From the NCBI GenBank assembly GCA_047967505.1, contig CM106540.1: a stretch of DNA of 64,000 nucleotides. The stretch is one strand, 5' to 3'. Position numbers and translations under genes: made by a program. Shown here in pieces: positions 20,258-31,259 of the stretch. How positions within the stretch are numbered: position 1 is the stretch's first letter; each line of letters opens with the position of its first letter. Source of the DNA: Dipteris shenzhenensis. Taxonomy: Eukaryota; Polypodiophyta; Polypodiopsida; Gleicheniales. Below the pieces are notes generated by a model that was not told the DNA's origin, did not search any database, and worked only from the letters and a program-made list of their open reading frames with translations.

Positions 20258-22132
20258 CCTTCCCTTGGTGCCATGATCCTTTGGCTGCTGCAAGGTGGTC
20301 AGATGTGAGTTACAAGATCAAATCCTCCCCTGGGTGCCTACATGGCTACTCTCAGGTGGTCAGGCTTGATTTACAAAATATAGGCAAGGTTGGCAAGGTT
20401 TTTGTTTCTCAATATATGTTGTTCCTGTCATTCTGCTCATGGCTTGATGACGATGCGTTTGCTTCTTTGCTTGGTGTAGCTTCATGCATGATGCTTTGTT
20501 TTTCCATGTGCCTTGATGCTTTATGTGTGGATGCCATGCTTTGTGCTATGGTCATCTCATGCACTTAAGCTTTTGGCATGCTTATGACAATGATGTGTGC
20601 ATTCATGCTTTGATTTGTCATTTGTTGCAAAGGTCTTACCAATTGATTTCATTCAATATTGGGAGTGTCTAATTGCGTACAATGAATTTGATCTGACAGG
20701 CGCGTAGAGCTCGAAAAGATGATCGCTTTTCCTTTTTGGAGCGTGTTCAAATTTCTCTTGGATTGCAAGTTATGCCTTGTCGAAGTTTTTGTGAAGAAGA
20801 GAGCCTTTGATGATGTGGCACAGGGATTCACATGCTGAATTCCATACTGTGCTTAACAAGAGGCTGTGTGCTTAGAAGGCACTGCTGACCGTGCATGCTG
20901 ATGTGGTGATTTTTGACCCAACTAGGTGAACCCAAGGTTACATTAACTTTACCATGGTCCAACTAAACCTAACCATAAACTTTAGCCAAGGTTAACTTAA
21001 TCATAGTGATTTCAAACTCAACCAAGGGTGCTTCTAACTAACCCTGGTTAGTATTTATCTACCACGTGTCTTTTTGTGGGGAGACCTTGGAGAAGGAAGA
21101 AGGAGAGGTTGCAGAGGCGCGACGACGACGACGGCTTCGACGGAGAAAGCTCGAGGATGACGGGTGGAGGAGTCGCATCTCATCGTCATGTAGTCTTCTG
21201 TAGAATCCGCCATGAGGAGCTTCGGCTGCTAGAGAGACGCAGCAGTTCAGGGTTGGGCCATCCTGTGAGGCTTGGAGTTGCTGGCAGAGGTCGGCTTTGG
21301 AGAGGCTAGCCAATCTGGAGATGGACGTTGATGTAGAGGCTCGCTGGTCAAGCTGAGAGGTTGAGAGCTATCGTGAGCCCGTGTGCTCAGGTGTGATGGA
21401 GCCATCAATGGAGCTAGGAGCTTTCTTTAGAGCTTTCGACTGTTTTGCAGATGGAGCTCATCTGCCTTGGTGTTGCAGGAGCCATTGTAGGAGGTGACTC
21501 TTTGGAGCTTGGCGTTGGCATCTGGGAGCCGCTCTATTGGGGTTGCCTTGGAGCTCGCAGGGCTGGCTGTCACGTGGAGGAGAGTTGCCACATCTAAGAA
21601 CTATGTTGAAGGTGTTTGGAGTGTCTCGCATTGAAGGTGTTTGCTGCAATCACATAGGTGGCTGTTGATGTCGATGGGCTTCTGTTGGAGTTGCCTCCTT
21701 TCGGATACACAATGGTCACAAAACTCTATCTATGTTCCATATATCTTTCCGATAAGATAGGCAAGATGATTCTCTTTCTCTTTCAAATCTCAAAGAAAAC
21801 CTTTCGTTCTCAACCAACATGAAAGAAAGCTCTCTCAACCAAATTTCTCTCTTCAGAAGAGAAGAACAACTCTCACAGATCTATCTCACAAAATGGATCT
21901 CTAAAAAGGAATGAACTCTCTCTCTCTCTCTCATCAAGAATGACGGAGATATCTCAAGGCAATGAACGGAATTTTCATTCAATGGACGGAATTCTCTCAA
22001 TTTAGAACAAAAACTAACCTAGGAGAAAAACATGAGCTCCTAAGATGCCTACAACTAATCTAGGAATGGAAGCAATCCTAGTGAACTACTAATGAGCTAA
22101 ACTAGGAGAACTAAACCTATGCTGTGATACCA
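20258..22132 (-). other. internal region of J, non-coding, with a GC-richer island
   Basis: No retroviral-type domain is visible in any frame. Between about 21060 and 21660 the sequence is richer in G and C than its surroundings and contains short Arg-rich frames (for example 21059-21313 minus, with clustered Arg and Ser). This could be captured host sequence. A short (CT)n run lies near 21918. Confidence 0.7.
22117..22132 (-). other. tRNA primer binding site of J
   Basis: On the minus strand TGGTATCACAGCATAG follows the LTR end. It is one mismatch from the initiator-Met complement. Confidence 0.82.
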
Positions 22133-22457
22133 TGTTAAAACATGCATGCCTCAGGATCTATGGAGCACTCTAAGGTGGATGGAACCTATGTGGAAACATG
22201 ATGAAGAGAGTGCTCATGACATGTACTTCAAGTCAATTAGGTTCCAAGATAGATTAGCTTGGACTCATGAAGAGAATCTTGAGATAGTGCAAAGTGCTTG
22301 ATTTATATTACTTCAAATGAACCTCCCTTTTATAGGTGAGGGTACTTACATCCATATGCTTGCTCACATGTGGGATATCTCCTCCATGCCATGTGGCAGC
22401 TTTTCCTTTACTCATACCTTTGCTCCACATGTGCTCATGGCACCACAACTCTCAACA
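22133..22457 (-). repeat. 5' LTR of J
   Basis: TG...CA boundaries, 325 bp. On the minus strand a TATA box (CTATAAAAGG) lies near plus positions 22326-22335. Confidence 0.9.
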
Positions 22458-22462
22458 AAGCT
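22458..22462 (+). repeat. target-site duplication of J, right copy
   Basis: AAGCT, identical to 19928-19932. Confidence 0.93.
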
Positions 22463-22796
22463 TCCTCTACATGGTGCATTGCTTAAAGGCTAGATTTGGT
22501 CAAAGGATTGGTAGTGGCACACATAAATTGATTTTCATTGTGTAATTAGTCATTATTTTTTTGATACTGCTTCATAACCTAGGTGTATCTTTAGTTCGCT
22601 AGATAATTTTGGAAAAGGAGCTATGCTAATGTATTACAAGTCTATCTGCAACTAGAGAATACCAAAGTGACTGACAAGCTTGACTCAAAATTCATAAGTT
22701 CTTCTTTTGACCACAAGATTCAAGGAGCCTCACTCCATGTCACTCAGGCCACCTATGTGTTTGACTATGACCATCATCATGACCACACATCTTTAA

Positions 22797-23375
22797 TTGA
22801 CATTTGTGGCACGATTCAAAGTGTCAAACACTCTAGTCTTTGAAAGAACTTCCACTTGTAGGATTAATAACTTATTTGTGGGAAGGAGGTTATGGTCACT
22901 TGTGAAATGCACAAGTGTAACACAAACTCATGATGCACCGCAAGTAGACAAAAATGCCTATGATGAATTGAATGCCAGGGCCATAGACAAAGCTACACAT
23001 TTCACCCAAGTAATGCATTCTATAAAAGCATTAAAAATATTGACAATACTAAATTTGATCTATGAGGGAAAAAACACGAGTAACCTGCCTCATCTCAATA
23101 TATACATGTGAAACTTAAGATGACGATGGAGATACCATGATAAACCAGATGAAAATACTAAGATATAGGATGGTAGAGAATGGATTTTTTATGGAAGATA
23201 CAAAGATTATGGAGAGGACAAGCTAGAACTTATCCCTCATTGAAGGTACGTACATGGCAATCATTGCTACAGGCACATCAATCAAATGAGGTGATGTGAT
23301 TAGCCTACTAATTAAAAAAGAATCAAAAGAAACATGCAAGTGTTGAAGCATGCAATTCAAAGGTAACTAGACTTA
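22797..23375 (+). pseudogene. gag remnant of another copia family
   Basis: The open part to 23111 reads FVGRRLWSLVKC, then KNAYDELNARAID, then LIYEGKNTSN, the spacing of a UBN2-type gag (membrane-proximal start, then the YEG/TSN block). After the stop at 23109-23111 another frame continues with INQMKILR, MVENGFFMEDTKIME and finally DVISLLIKKES near 23295-23330, which is the usual gag LLxEE block. At least one further stop is present. No LTR or pol is seen nearby. Confidence 0.5.
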
Positions 23376-23424
23376 GATAATTGCACAATGTGTTTATCAT
23401 GATGGCTCAAGTCCCTAATCGATA

Positions 23425-23650
23425 CATTCCCTCAGACCCCTAAACCCTAAACCCAAAGCCCCAAAGCCTAAACCCTAATCCCTAAACCCCAAACCCCAAA
23501 CCCTAAACTCTAAACCCTAACCCCCAAATCCTAATCCCTAACCCCCTGAACACTAACTGCAAACCCAAACCCAAACCCCAAACCCTAAGCCCTAACTCCC
23601 AAACCCTAAACCCTAAACCCCCAATCCCCAAACCTTAAACCCAAACCCTT
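23425..23650 (+). repeat. interstitial telomere-like tract (CCCTAAA)n, degenerate
   Basis: About 225 bp of CCCTAAA, CCCCAAA and CCCTAATC variants, always with the C-rich strand on plus. The plant-type telomere unit is TTTAGGG. The many variant units mean it is an old internal tract, not a chromosome end. Confidence 0.88.
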
Positions 23651-24420
23651 TTTTAATTCAAATTAATTTAACTTAAAATTAACAAGAATTTTAAAATTCA
23701 CATTAATAAGAAGTTTAAATTTTGACAAAGTAAATTCTTATTAGTTTGAATCACAAAATTTGAAATATAAATAAATTTAATTTAACGTGAAATTTATGAA
23801 AAAATATAAAAATTTAAACGTAAAATTAAGAAAATAAGACTTAAAATCAAAAATTCAATATTTATGTAGAAGAATATATTAATTCTCCCTTAAAGGAAAC
23901 AAATTAAACTAATAATATACTAATGTAAGTTAAACTACTTTTACAATTTTCAAAAAGGTGAGAGATTTAAAATTATACTTTCTATATTCCAACACAAAAT
24001 GCATTTTTTAATACTATATTCCAAAAGTTTTAATTAAGAAATTAAACTTGTAGATTGAAAATGCAACTGAAACTCATTTTAAATTTAATTCAAGTTCCCA
24101 CAAGTTTGTCTTTTCACACACTTTTCAAGTTTCCACACACAAGAGTTCATAGTTTAAAAAAAGGCAAGAAATTTGAAATTCAAGTTTTCACACGTTTCTC
24201 TTTTCAAACACTAAGGTTCATAGTTTTGTTTGGTTAAGTTTGGACTGAATCACACACTGAGGTAGATAGTTTTGTTTGCAAGTTTCCACACGTTTACATT
24301 CTCCTTTACTATCTCTCCTCTAATATCCCTCATTGATCGTAGCTCCCACATCCCTCCATCAAAACATCTCTCCTCTATCCCTCCTTGATCGTCGCACACT
24401 CCTTTCTCCTGGACTCATTG
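23651..24420. other. very AT-rich stretch without genes
   Basis: Dominated by AATTTAA and AAATTC motifs. No coding or RNA signal is visible. Confidence 0.6.
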
Positions 24421-24429
24421 GTAAGATTT

Positions 24430-24524
24430 TCTATCTCTTTCATTCTTACTCTCTCTCTCCCTCTCTCTCATACTTTCTCTCACTCCCTCTCTCTCTAAAT
24501 TTTTATCTCTCATCTATCTCCCGT

Positions 24525-24568
<44 letters not shown>

Positions 24569-24625
24569 GTCTCTCTCTCTCTCTTTTCTCCCCTCTTGTC
24601 TCCGTTTCCTCTCGTCTTTATTTAT

Positions 24626-24665
<40 letters not shown>

Positions 24666-25125
24666 CTCCTCTCCGTCTCTCTCTCTCTCACATCGCCTAC
24701 TCTCTTGCTTCACCTCTCTCTCTTCCTCGCCTAGTCTTTCGCTTCACCTCTCTCTCTCTCTCTCTCTCTCGGCCCTCTCTTCCTTCACCTCTCCCCCTCT
24801 TTCTCTCTCTCTCTCACTGCCACGGTAGCGTGCCTCTCTTTCTTCACCTCTCCTCCTCTTGCTCCCTCCCTCTCTCTGTTTCTCGCACACTGCCTCTCTC
24901 CCTCTCTCTCTTTATCTCTCGCGCACTTCCTCGGTAGCGCACCCCCCCTCTCTCTCTCTCTCTTGTGCATGCGCACTGCCTCTCTCCCTCTCCCTCTCTC
25001 TCTCATGCTGCCTCTCTTCCTCTCTCCCTCTCTCTCTCCCTCTCTCTCTATCTCTCGTGCGCTACCATGGTAGCTCACCTCTCGTCCTTCACCTCTACCT
25101 CTCTCTTTCTCTCGTGCTGCACGGA
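24430..25125 (+). repeat. pyrimidine tract with (CT)n blocks
   Basis: About 700 bp almost wholly C and T on plus. Embedded phrases recur, such as GGTAGC near 24824, 24931 and 25069, each followed by CACCTCT-type sequence, so it looks like a decayed minisatellite built on CT. It ends exactly where element D begins. Confidence 0.9.
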
Positions 25126-25411
25126 GGCAGTTCATGTACTTGCGAATGAACCTTGGATCATTGACAGTGGTGCATCGCACCACATGACCAGTCGGAAGGA
25201 TTGGTTTACCTCTCTACAGCCGGTAGGGAATGACATCATGGTAGTAGTCGGCAATGATGCAAAATGTCCAGGAAAAGGAAAAGATATGATTGCTCTCAAG
25301 TCAAATGGAGTTGTAAAATAGTTGTCCAATGTTCTTTATGTGCCAGATATCAAGAGGAACTTGTTGTCCGTTTCTGCAATCACGGAGCGGGACCTCAAAG
25401 TTCAATTCACT
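25126..25411 (+). pseudogene. copia protease remnant (element D)
   Basis: The frame reads VLANEPWIIDSGASHHM at about 25138-25188, the aspartic protease active site with its upstream linker, then a TAG near 25319-25321, then VLYVPDIKRNLLSVS, the usual end of the copia protease region. At about 25411 the frame jumps straight to the N-terminal region of reverse transcriptase, so the zinc region and integrase are missing (by comparison with B and E about 1.3 kb). Confidence 0.87.
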
Positions 25412-27024
25412 TGGTCAACTATGCTTTGATGACAGAAGTGATCCGTGCTGATGAACCCAAGTGTCTTGAAGAGGCACAGGGCGATGATAGGTGGATGGAG
25501 GCTATGCAGTCGGAGTATGGCTACATAATGAAAAACAACACTTGGGACCTTGTAGATCGACCACCAAAATGCAAGGTAATTGGAACCAAGTGGGTGTACA
25601 AGACCAGGTGCAACTCCGATGGCACGTTGGATAAGTACAAGGCTCGGCTCGTGGCAAAAGGATTTGCACAGGTACATGGTTTTAATTATCAAGATACTTT
25701 TGCTCCCACAGCTCGACTAACCACAATTTGCAATGTTTTGGCTTTAGGTGCCCAGGGAAGTTGGCCCGTGTTTTAGATGGATGTGAAATCCACCTTTTTG
25801 AATGGAGATCTCAAGAAGGAGGTATACGTGGAACAACCACCAGGTTTTGAGATCCCCGGTTCAGAAGGTAAAGTTTGCAAATGGAAGAAGTTACTTTACG
25901 GGCTGAAACAGGCCCCACGAGCATGGTACCAGCGAATTGATGCCTACTTTCTACAAAACGGGTTGAGGAGGAGCCCATCTAATGTAAATTTGTATATCTT
26001 CAGAGAAGGAGGCAGGTGTATGATTGTGGTCCTTTATGTGGACAACCTTGTCATAACAGGGAACCATGAAGAGAAGATCTCATAGACGAAGCATTTGCTA
26101 GCAAGAGAGTTTGAAATGACAGACCTCGGACTAATGCATTTCTATTTGGGGATTGAAGTTTGGCAGGAGCCGAAACAGATCTTCATTTCACAATTGAAGT
26201 ATGCTAGAGACATACTGAAGGCATTTGGCATGGCTGAGTGCAAGTTAGTTGGTACCCCTATGGAGGTTGACGTGAAGCTCTCAAGTGAGGATTCATCACC
26301 ACTGGTGGATGAAGCACAGTACAGAAGACTTGTGGGTAGCTTGATCTACTTGTGTAACACACGGCTGGACATCAGTTTTGCGACTGGTGTACTAAGCAAG
26401 TTTTCCAATAAGCCCCGGGAGAACCATTGGAGGGCAGGGATGCGGGTGTTGAAATACATCAAAGGCACACTTGATTATGGCATCACCTATACCAAGGGCA
26501 ACATCTTGACTGGATTCTGTGACTCAGATTGGGTAGGAGACGTAGACAGTAGGAGATTAGTGACATGGTACTATTTCTCACTTGGATCTCGAGTTGTGTC
26601 ATGGGTCAGCAAGAAGCAACCCACAGTTGCCCTTTCTTCTACCGAAGCCGAGTACAAATCTGCATGCTTTGCTTCTTGCAAAGCACTGTGGTTGAGGAGG
26701 ACTTTGGGGGACATGGGTGTAGTGCAGAACAAGCCTTGCAGAACAAGCCTACGCAGTTATCATGTGACAATCAGAGTTCATGGTGATTGCAAAGAACCCA
26801 GTGTTCCACGCTCGCACAAAACACGCAAAGAACCCAGTGTTCCACGCTCGCACAAAACACATTGAGATTCATTATCACTTTGTACACGAGCTGATCATGG
26901 ATGGAGAGGTCGACTTGGTGTACTGTCCGACTATAGAGAATGCTGCGGTCATCTTCACGAAGGCTCTTGGAAGAGACTTGCTGGAGAGGTATCTTCATCG
27001 ACTTGGCATTGGACCGAAAAAGTA
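25412..27024 (+). pseudogene. copia reverse transcriptase and RNase H (element D), decayed
   Basis: From 25420: NTWDLVDRP, KWVYKTR, YKARLVAKGF, then TAG at 25774-25776 just before MDVKSTFLNGDL, then YGLKQAPRAWYQ, then YVDN in place of YVDD (26035-26046), which changes the second Asp of the catalytic box. A TAG lies near 26083. RNase H has DSDWVGD and LSSTEAEY. Two tandem duplications lie in RNase H: 14 bp at 26723-26750, which shifts frame, and 36 bp at 26791-26862, which repeats twelve residues in frame. A missing base near 26780 shifts frame again. The final frame ends near 27024. Confidence 0.9.
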
Positions 27025-27043
27025 AGTTCACTTGCAGGTGGAC

Positions 27044-27055
27044 ATTGAGGGGGGG
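27044..27055 (+). other. polypurine tract of D
   Basis: A purine run ending in seven or more G directly precedes TGTTAGATA of the 3' LTR. Confidence 0.8.
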
Positions 27056-27780
27056 TGTTAGATATTAATGCTCCACTCTCATGTAACTATGTAGGAACCA
27101 GCTAACTCTACTTGTAAGCCCCCCCATATGAGGAGAAGGCATTTGAGTAGCTCGGTTATCCGGTAGGTCCTGGTTTGGACACCAGATGGGGGCCATGTGT
27201 GGCCTGATGGCTGGATGGCTTTAGATAGAGTTGGCACACCGCCAACTAGGCTACATGCAAGTGTGGGAAGGCATCCCTTGACTGACCGCACTAAGGGTAG
27301 ATAGAGCATTTCCTGGGGTAGCCCACTCTCAAGTTGCGGGCTCGGTTTGGAGCCTCAGATGATCCCGGATGGCTGTGGGCCGAACGATGCCCATAGGTCA
27401 GTTGCTCTATTTTGTGCACCGGTTCTATCGTATGGTCGGTGGCCTATTTCGGGACTGACCCCCAGTCGAGCGTTTTGGGCGGACTTGGTCAGCCACCCAA
27501 TTGAGCCTAACCGACTACGACTGGTGGCTATATAAGAGCAAGCCCGTGAAGCTCATCTTGGCTACAGCAACCCTTATTCCTTAGCATTCAACCTCCATCT
27601 TCTACTGTTTCCAGCATGCCATCGAAGCTTCTTTCACAGGAGCGCACGGTTGGGAGGCAGCACCATCTATTGTATCAGTTCTACAATAATCAAATTTTTT
27701 GATTCTCCATACTATCTTGTTTTCTCTCTTGCGTACGAGATCCTGTTATCTGTTGAGCACATACATATTATTTTCTTACA
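27056..27780 (+). repeat. 3' LTR of D (725 bp)
   Basis: Begins TGTTAGATATTAATG and ends TTTTCTTACA. It aligns end to end with the LTR of C with scattered substitutions and an extra AT-rich insert near 27692-27706. TATA box CTATATAAG at 27528-27536. The bases after it are TGATC. Confidence 0.92.
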
Positions 27781-28816
27781 TGATCCTGATGTTTTAGCCA
27801 TTAGCGAAGCAATAAAAAAGCATGCTGCAAAAATAAGGTGTCATGTTCCCTATCATCCAAAATGTAGAAATGGTATGTGTGTTGCACTAAATTGAATTCC
27901 TGAGAGTCAATAAGCAAATTAGCATCAGTCATAGAAGAATCAAGCAACTGGCTATAAGTGATATGCACTAGATTTGTTATTTACTTGTTATACTAGTGAG
28001 CAATCTCATCTTGTTCTTAAAATGGGCAAGTTTTTGCAAAATGAGTTGATTCTTCAACATTAACATGTTTAAAGCTCCTCCATTTTAAGCAATAGGGTTG
28101 TCTTCCCTCATTCCATTTGGACAGACATCAAATTGCCTCCCCTTTAGCAATGCATGCATGTGCCACGAATGCATTCAATGTGGTGCCACTCAGAGTATTT
28201 GGACATACCACTAGCTCCCATAGAGACCTTAGGCTACCAAACTTGGCCTCCAACATGACCAAATCTCAAGTCCTTCATAGCTTGTCGGGCCAAAGTCAAA
28301 GTCTATGTTTGGAAAGAAACAACACACATTCCTATCTTCGAGTTTCCTAATGTCTAAGGTTTACAATGCTCAAAGATCATTTTCCCAATTAAGGTGTTAG
28401 GATTTTGAGACATAAACTTGAGATACACCTCCGTCTACTCACCCAACATGTGCAGGAAACCGTATTGAGCCTCATTTTTGCACAATTATGAGGAAAATAG
28501 AAAAAAAACAATGTATGTGTAAAAATTCAGTCCAATTAAACTAATCAAGCTACTAGAAAACAAAACGATTTCAATCACCGGGCTGGTTTAGGACAAACAT
28601 ATATAATCAAGATAATAACTAAAGTAATCAAGCTAATAATTCATTAGGAAAAATGGAAGCTCATTTTGGGGCCCTGTAAGAAATTCACTATTTTCTCTTT
28701 TCTCTCTCTACAAAAGCAAGAAAATATAGATACTTGCATGAGAAATGTCAGTGTGAAAAGGAATAATTATATTCTTTCACATGCTTTACATTCAATGTTC
28801 ATATAAGAGCAACACT
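27781..28816. other. intergenic, nothing recognised
   Basis: Ordinary AT-rich sequence. Short frames such as 28117-28350 show no motif. Confidence 0.5.
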
Positions 28817-29240
28817 TTTCTGTGCACAATTTGGTGATTCTAACACTGCAGACGCGTCCGAAACGGCCCTAAACCCTAAGAACAGCACTGGAAATGCTGG
28901 AATCGGACATCCGGAGGCCCAAAAACGGCCAAAAAAGGCCGAAAAGTGAGATTTGTTGATAAACGCGATTTGGTACCTTTCACCCCCGTGAAAGGTACCA
29001 AATCGTGTTTATTAGCAAATCTCACAAAACCCCAAGAACGGCACTAGAAACGTTGGAATCGGACATCCGGAGGCCCGGAAACGGACAAAAAAGGCTAAAA
29101 AGTGAGATTTGCTGATAAACGCGATTTGGTACCTTTCACCCCCAGATGTCCGATTCCAGCATTTCCAATGCCGTTCTTCGGGTTTTGAGCCGTTTCGGAC
29201 GCGTCTGCGGTGTCAGAATCACCAAATTCTGCACAAAAAA
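28817..29240. mobile_element. foldback/MITE-like element with nested inverted repeats
   Basis: The outer arms, 28817-28922 and the complement of 29140-29240, match over about 100 bp, including TTTGGTGATTCT and GCAGACGCGTCCGAAACGGC. Inside, a 109-bp direct repeat (28879-28986 and 29035-29143) flanks the short left half of an inverted copy, and 28946-29025 forms an 80-bp near-perfect hairpin. No coding sequence is present. Long arms of this kind occur in Mutator-like non-autonomous elements, but I could not define a target-site duplication. Confidence 0.82.
28946..29025. repeat. 80-bp perfect-core hairpin inside the foldback element
   Basis: The left arm GTGAG...GGTACCTTTCAC pairs with GTGAAAGGTACC...CTCAC across a CCCCC loop, with very few mismatches. 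Confidence 0.9.
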
Positions 29241-30250
29241 TAAAATTTTTAAAGATTCAAATTAGATCACCTCATTAATGTGACATGCTTCTACGAACAT
29301 ATAGTACTATTTCTTTTTCTTATTTTCATCTTCTTTTGTTGAATTTTCAACGTTACGTTGGCCCACACCACTCGTGGGTTGAGAGCCTATTTTCTCTCTC
29401 TTCTAAAAGGCCCCCAAATGAGCTCCCTTTTTTTCTAATGAAACTAATCAAGCTACTAGTAAAACAAAACCATTTCAGTTTAGGACAATCACATATAATC
29501 AAGCTAATAATTAAAGTAATCAAGGTAATAATTAAACTAACAAGCTACTAGTAAAGAAAAACAACCTGGCTGTCGGTCTGGTATTTGACCTGAACCAACT
29601 TGGTTATATATTGTTGTATGTGCAAACAACATAGTCTAATTAAACTAATCAAGCTAATAATTAAACTAAGCAAATCTACTAGAAAACAAAACAACTTCTA
29701 CGAGGCTAGTTTGGGGTAGCCACATAACTAGTGTCGACTTGAACAAGGCTCCAACAATGAGACAATAAAAATATATTGCTATTCATTTCTATATTTTTGT
29801 TCAACCATAATTTCAATCACGCAACTTCCACCAAGCTCGTCTCGGATAGTCATGTATAATCAACTAATTAAACTAATCAACAAAAATAATCAAGCTAATA
29901 ATTAAACTAATAAAGCTACTAGTAAAACAAAATAAGTTCAGTTTATGATAGTCACATATAATCAAGCTAACAACTAAACTAATTAATTAAAATATTCAAG
30001 GTAATGAAACTAATCAAGCTACTAGTAAAATCAAACAACCAAACTAGTTTAGGATAGTCATGACTTTAACATCAAAATGGTGGCTAACCTGAATTAGCTC
30101 AGTGATATATTGCTGTACATGCAAAAAACATAGTCTAATTAAGATAATCAAAGTTAAAAAAATAATAATTCTACCATCGAGCTAGTCTAGGATAGTCACA
30201 CAGCTGGTGCCTGCTGACCTGAACAAGGCTAGATGATATATAACAATTAG
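29241..30250. repeat. degenerate short repeats, TAATCAAGCTA type
   Basis: Phrases like ATAATCAAGCTAATAATTAAAC and CTACTAGTAAAACAAAAC recur irregularly from about 29430 to 30200 (and once near 28540-28640). No gene is visible. Confidence 0.6.
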
Positions 30251-30995
30251 GCAATAACAATATATGGCTAGAGGCATGTTGGTCCTTCTAATTGACAACA
30301 TCTTCAACATTATGTTCCCAACCTCTTTCTTTTGTGTTTCAGGGGACACCAACATTATAGCTAATGTAATCCTCTTTATAGCTAGTGATCTAAGCTCATG
30401 TTGTTCTCTCTAACGGTGTGCATTTGCAATCACTTCTTACTATTCTATAAGGAGTATTCTTTTCCTTTTTGTTTCTCCCTTCACAAATGTCACAAAAGTT
30501 TTTTCCATTGCCATTTTGATACCATGCCATTACTTCTCGAACCACAATATTTTCCTTGTGCCTTGACCAAGCTTTTCAACTTTCCTATCTCGTAGCCTCT
30601 TTCTGCTTCTCTTATAATCCATGACAAGCTGCATCTTTACATTGATGCCATGACAACAATCAGTGGACCCTTTAGAACAAAGACCAGCTAACTTGTGAGG
30701 CAAGCAAAAGAATAGAAGACAACTTACCCAAGTAAAGACTAGCATACGATATGATGTAGGTTGCAGGGTGGTGTAGGTTGTGGTATTCAAAGATTTGTAG
30801 GTGGGAGGTTGGAAATTTTAAAAATTTTTATCCACTATGGTTTCCCTCTTCCAATAATACATGCTAGCAAAATTGGATATTCCAAGCAAGTGCAATGTGG
30901 CCTCAATTGCTTTAAAACACAAATAGGCCAAAGGGCACACTATCGAGTTTAATGCTATGTATCATGAAATGTAATGAAACTTTTCATGCCTATGA
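30251..30995. other. intergenic, nothing recognised
   Basis: No coding or RNA signal. Confidence 0.45.
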
Positions 30996-31003
30996 GCCAT
31001 ATA
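30996..31003 (+). repeat. 8-bp target-site duplication of MITE, left copy
   Basis: GCCATATA, identical to 31252-31259. Confidence 0.85.
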
Positions 31004-31251
31004 CTCGGGGGGGTCACTATGTATAAACCCTCCATACCACGTGCGTTCAAGGCATATTTCTAAAATCCCTTATCTGTGTAAATTTCTCATTAATAAAATG
31101 TACCCCTTTTCTATACAAATCTATAAATTTTTTCCAAAACTATTTTAAATAGTCCCTTATGTATATTTATTTCTGTAAATTTTAGAAATAAAAAATATCC
31201 TTTTGTTGAACTCATGTGATAGGGTTACATATGATGAGTGACCCCCCCGAG
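31004..31251. mobile_element. MITE, about 248 bp, 8-bp TSD (hAT-like)
   Basis: The left end CTCGGGGGGGTCAC is the exact inverse of the right end GTGACCCCCCCGAG, and an 8-bp direct repeat GCCATATA flanks both. The inside is AT-rich and non-coding. An 8-bp duplication fits the hAT superfamily, though the terminal bases are not the common hAT CAGGG type. Confidence 0.82.
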
Positions 31252-31259
31252 GCCATATA
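31252..31259 (+). repeat. 8-bp target-site duplication of MITE, right copy
   Basis: GCCATATA. Confidence 0.85.

Larger units (their letters stand above)
19933..22457 (-). mobile_element. complete non-autonomous LTR retrotransposon J (2.5 kb)
   Basis: Two 325-bp LTRs (19933-20257 and 22133-22457) flank 1875 bp with no gag or pol similarity. An initiator-Met primer site next to the right LTR and a purine tract next to the left LTR fix the orientation as minus. The 5-bp TSD AAGCT is perfect. It must rely on proteins from another element. The LTRs differ at only a few positions, including the outermost base of the left copy (TA instead of TG). Confidence 0.92.
25126..27780 (+). mobile_element. 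Ty1/copia element D: protease, RT, RNase H and 3' LTR
   Basis: D is the 3' part of the family whose 5' part is C. It starts at the gag/protease boundary, lacks integrase, and ends with purine tract and 3' LTR. No 5' LTR or gag is found on the left, where the pyrimidine tract lies instead. Confidence 0.9.

Noticed and set aside
23425-23650. True chromosome end
   Set aside because: Units are degenerate and ordinary sequence with elements continues on both sides.
24333-25183. Ser/Leu or Arg/Glu-rich frames across the pyrimidine tract
   Set aside because: Dinucleotide repeats give open frames on both strands without coding meaning.
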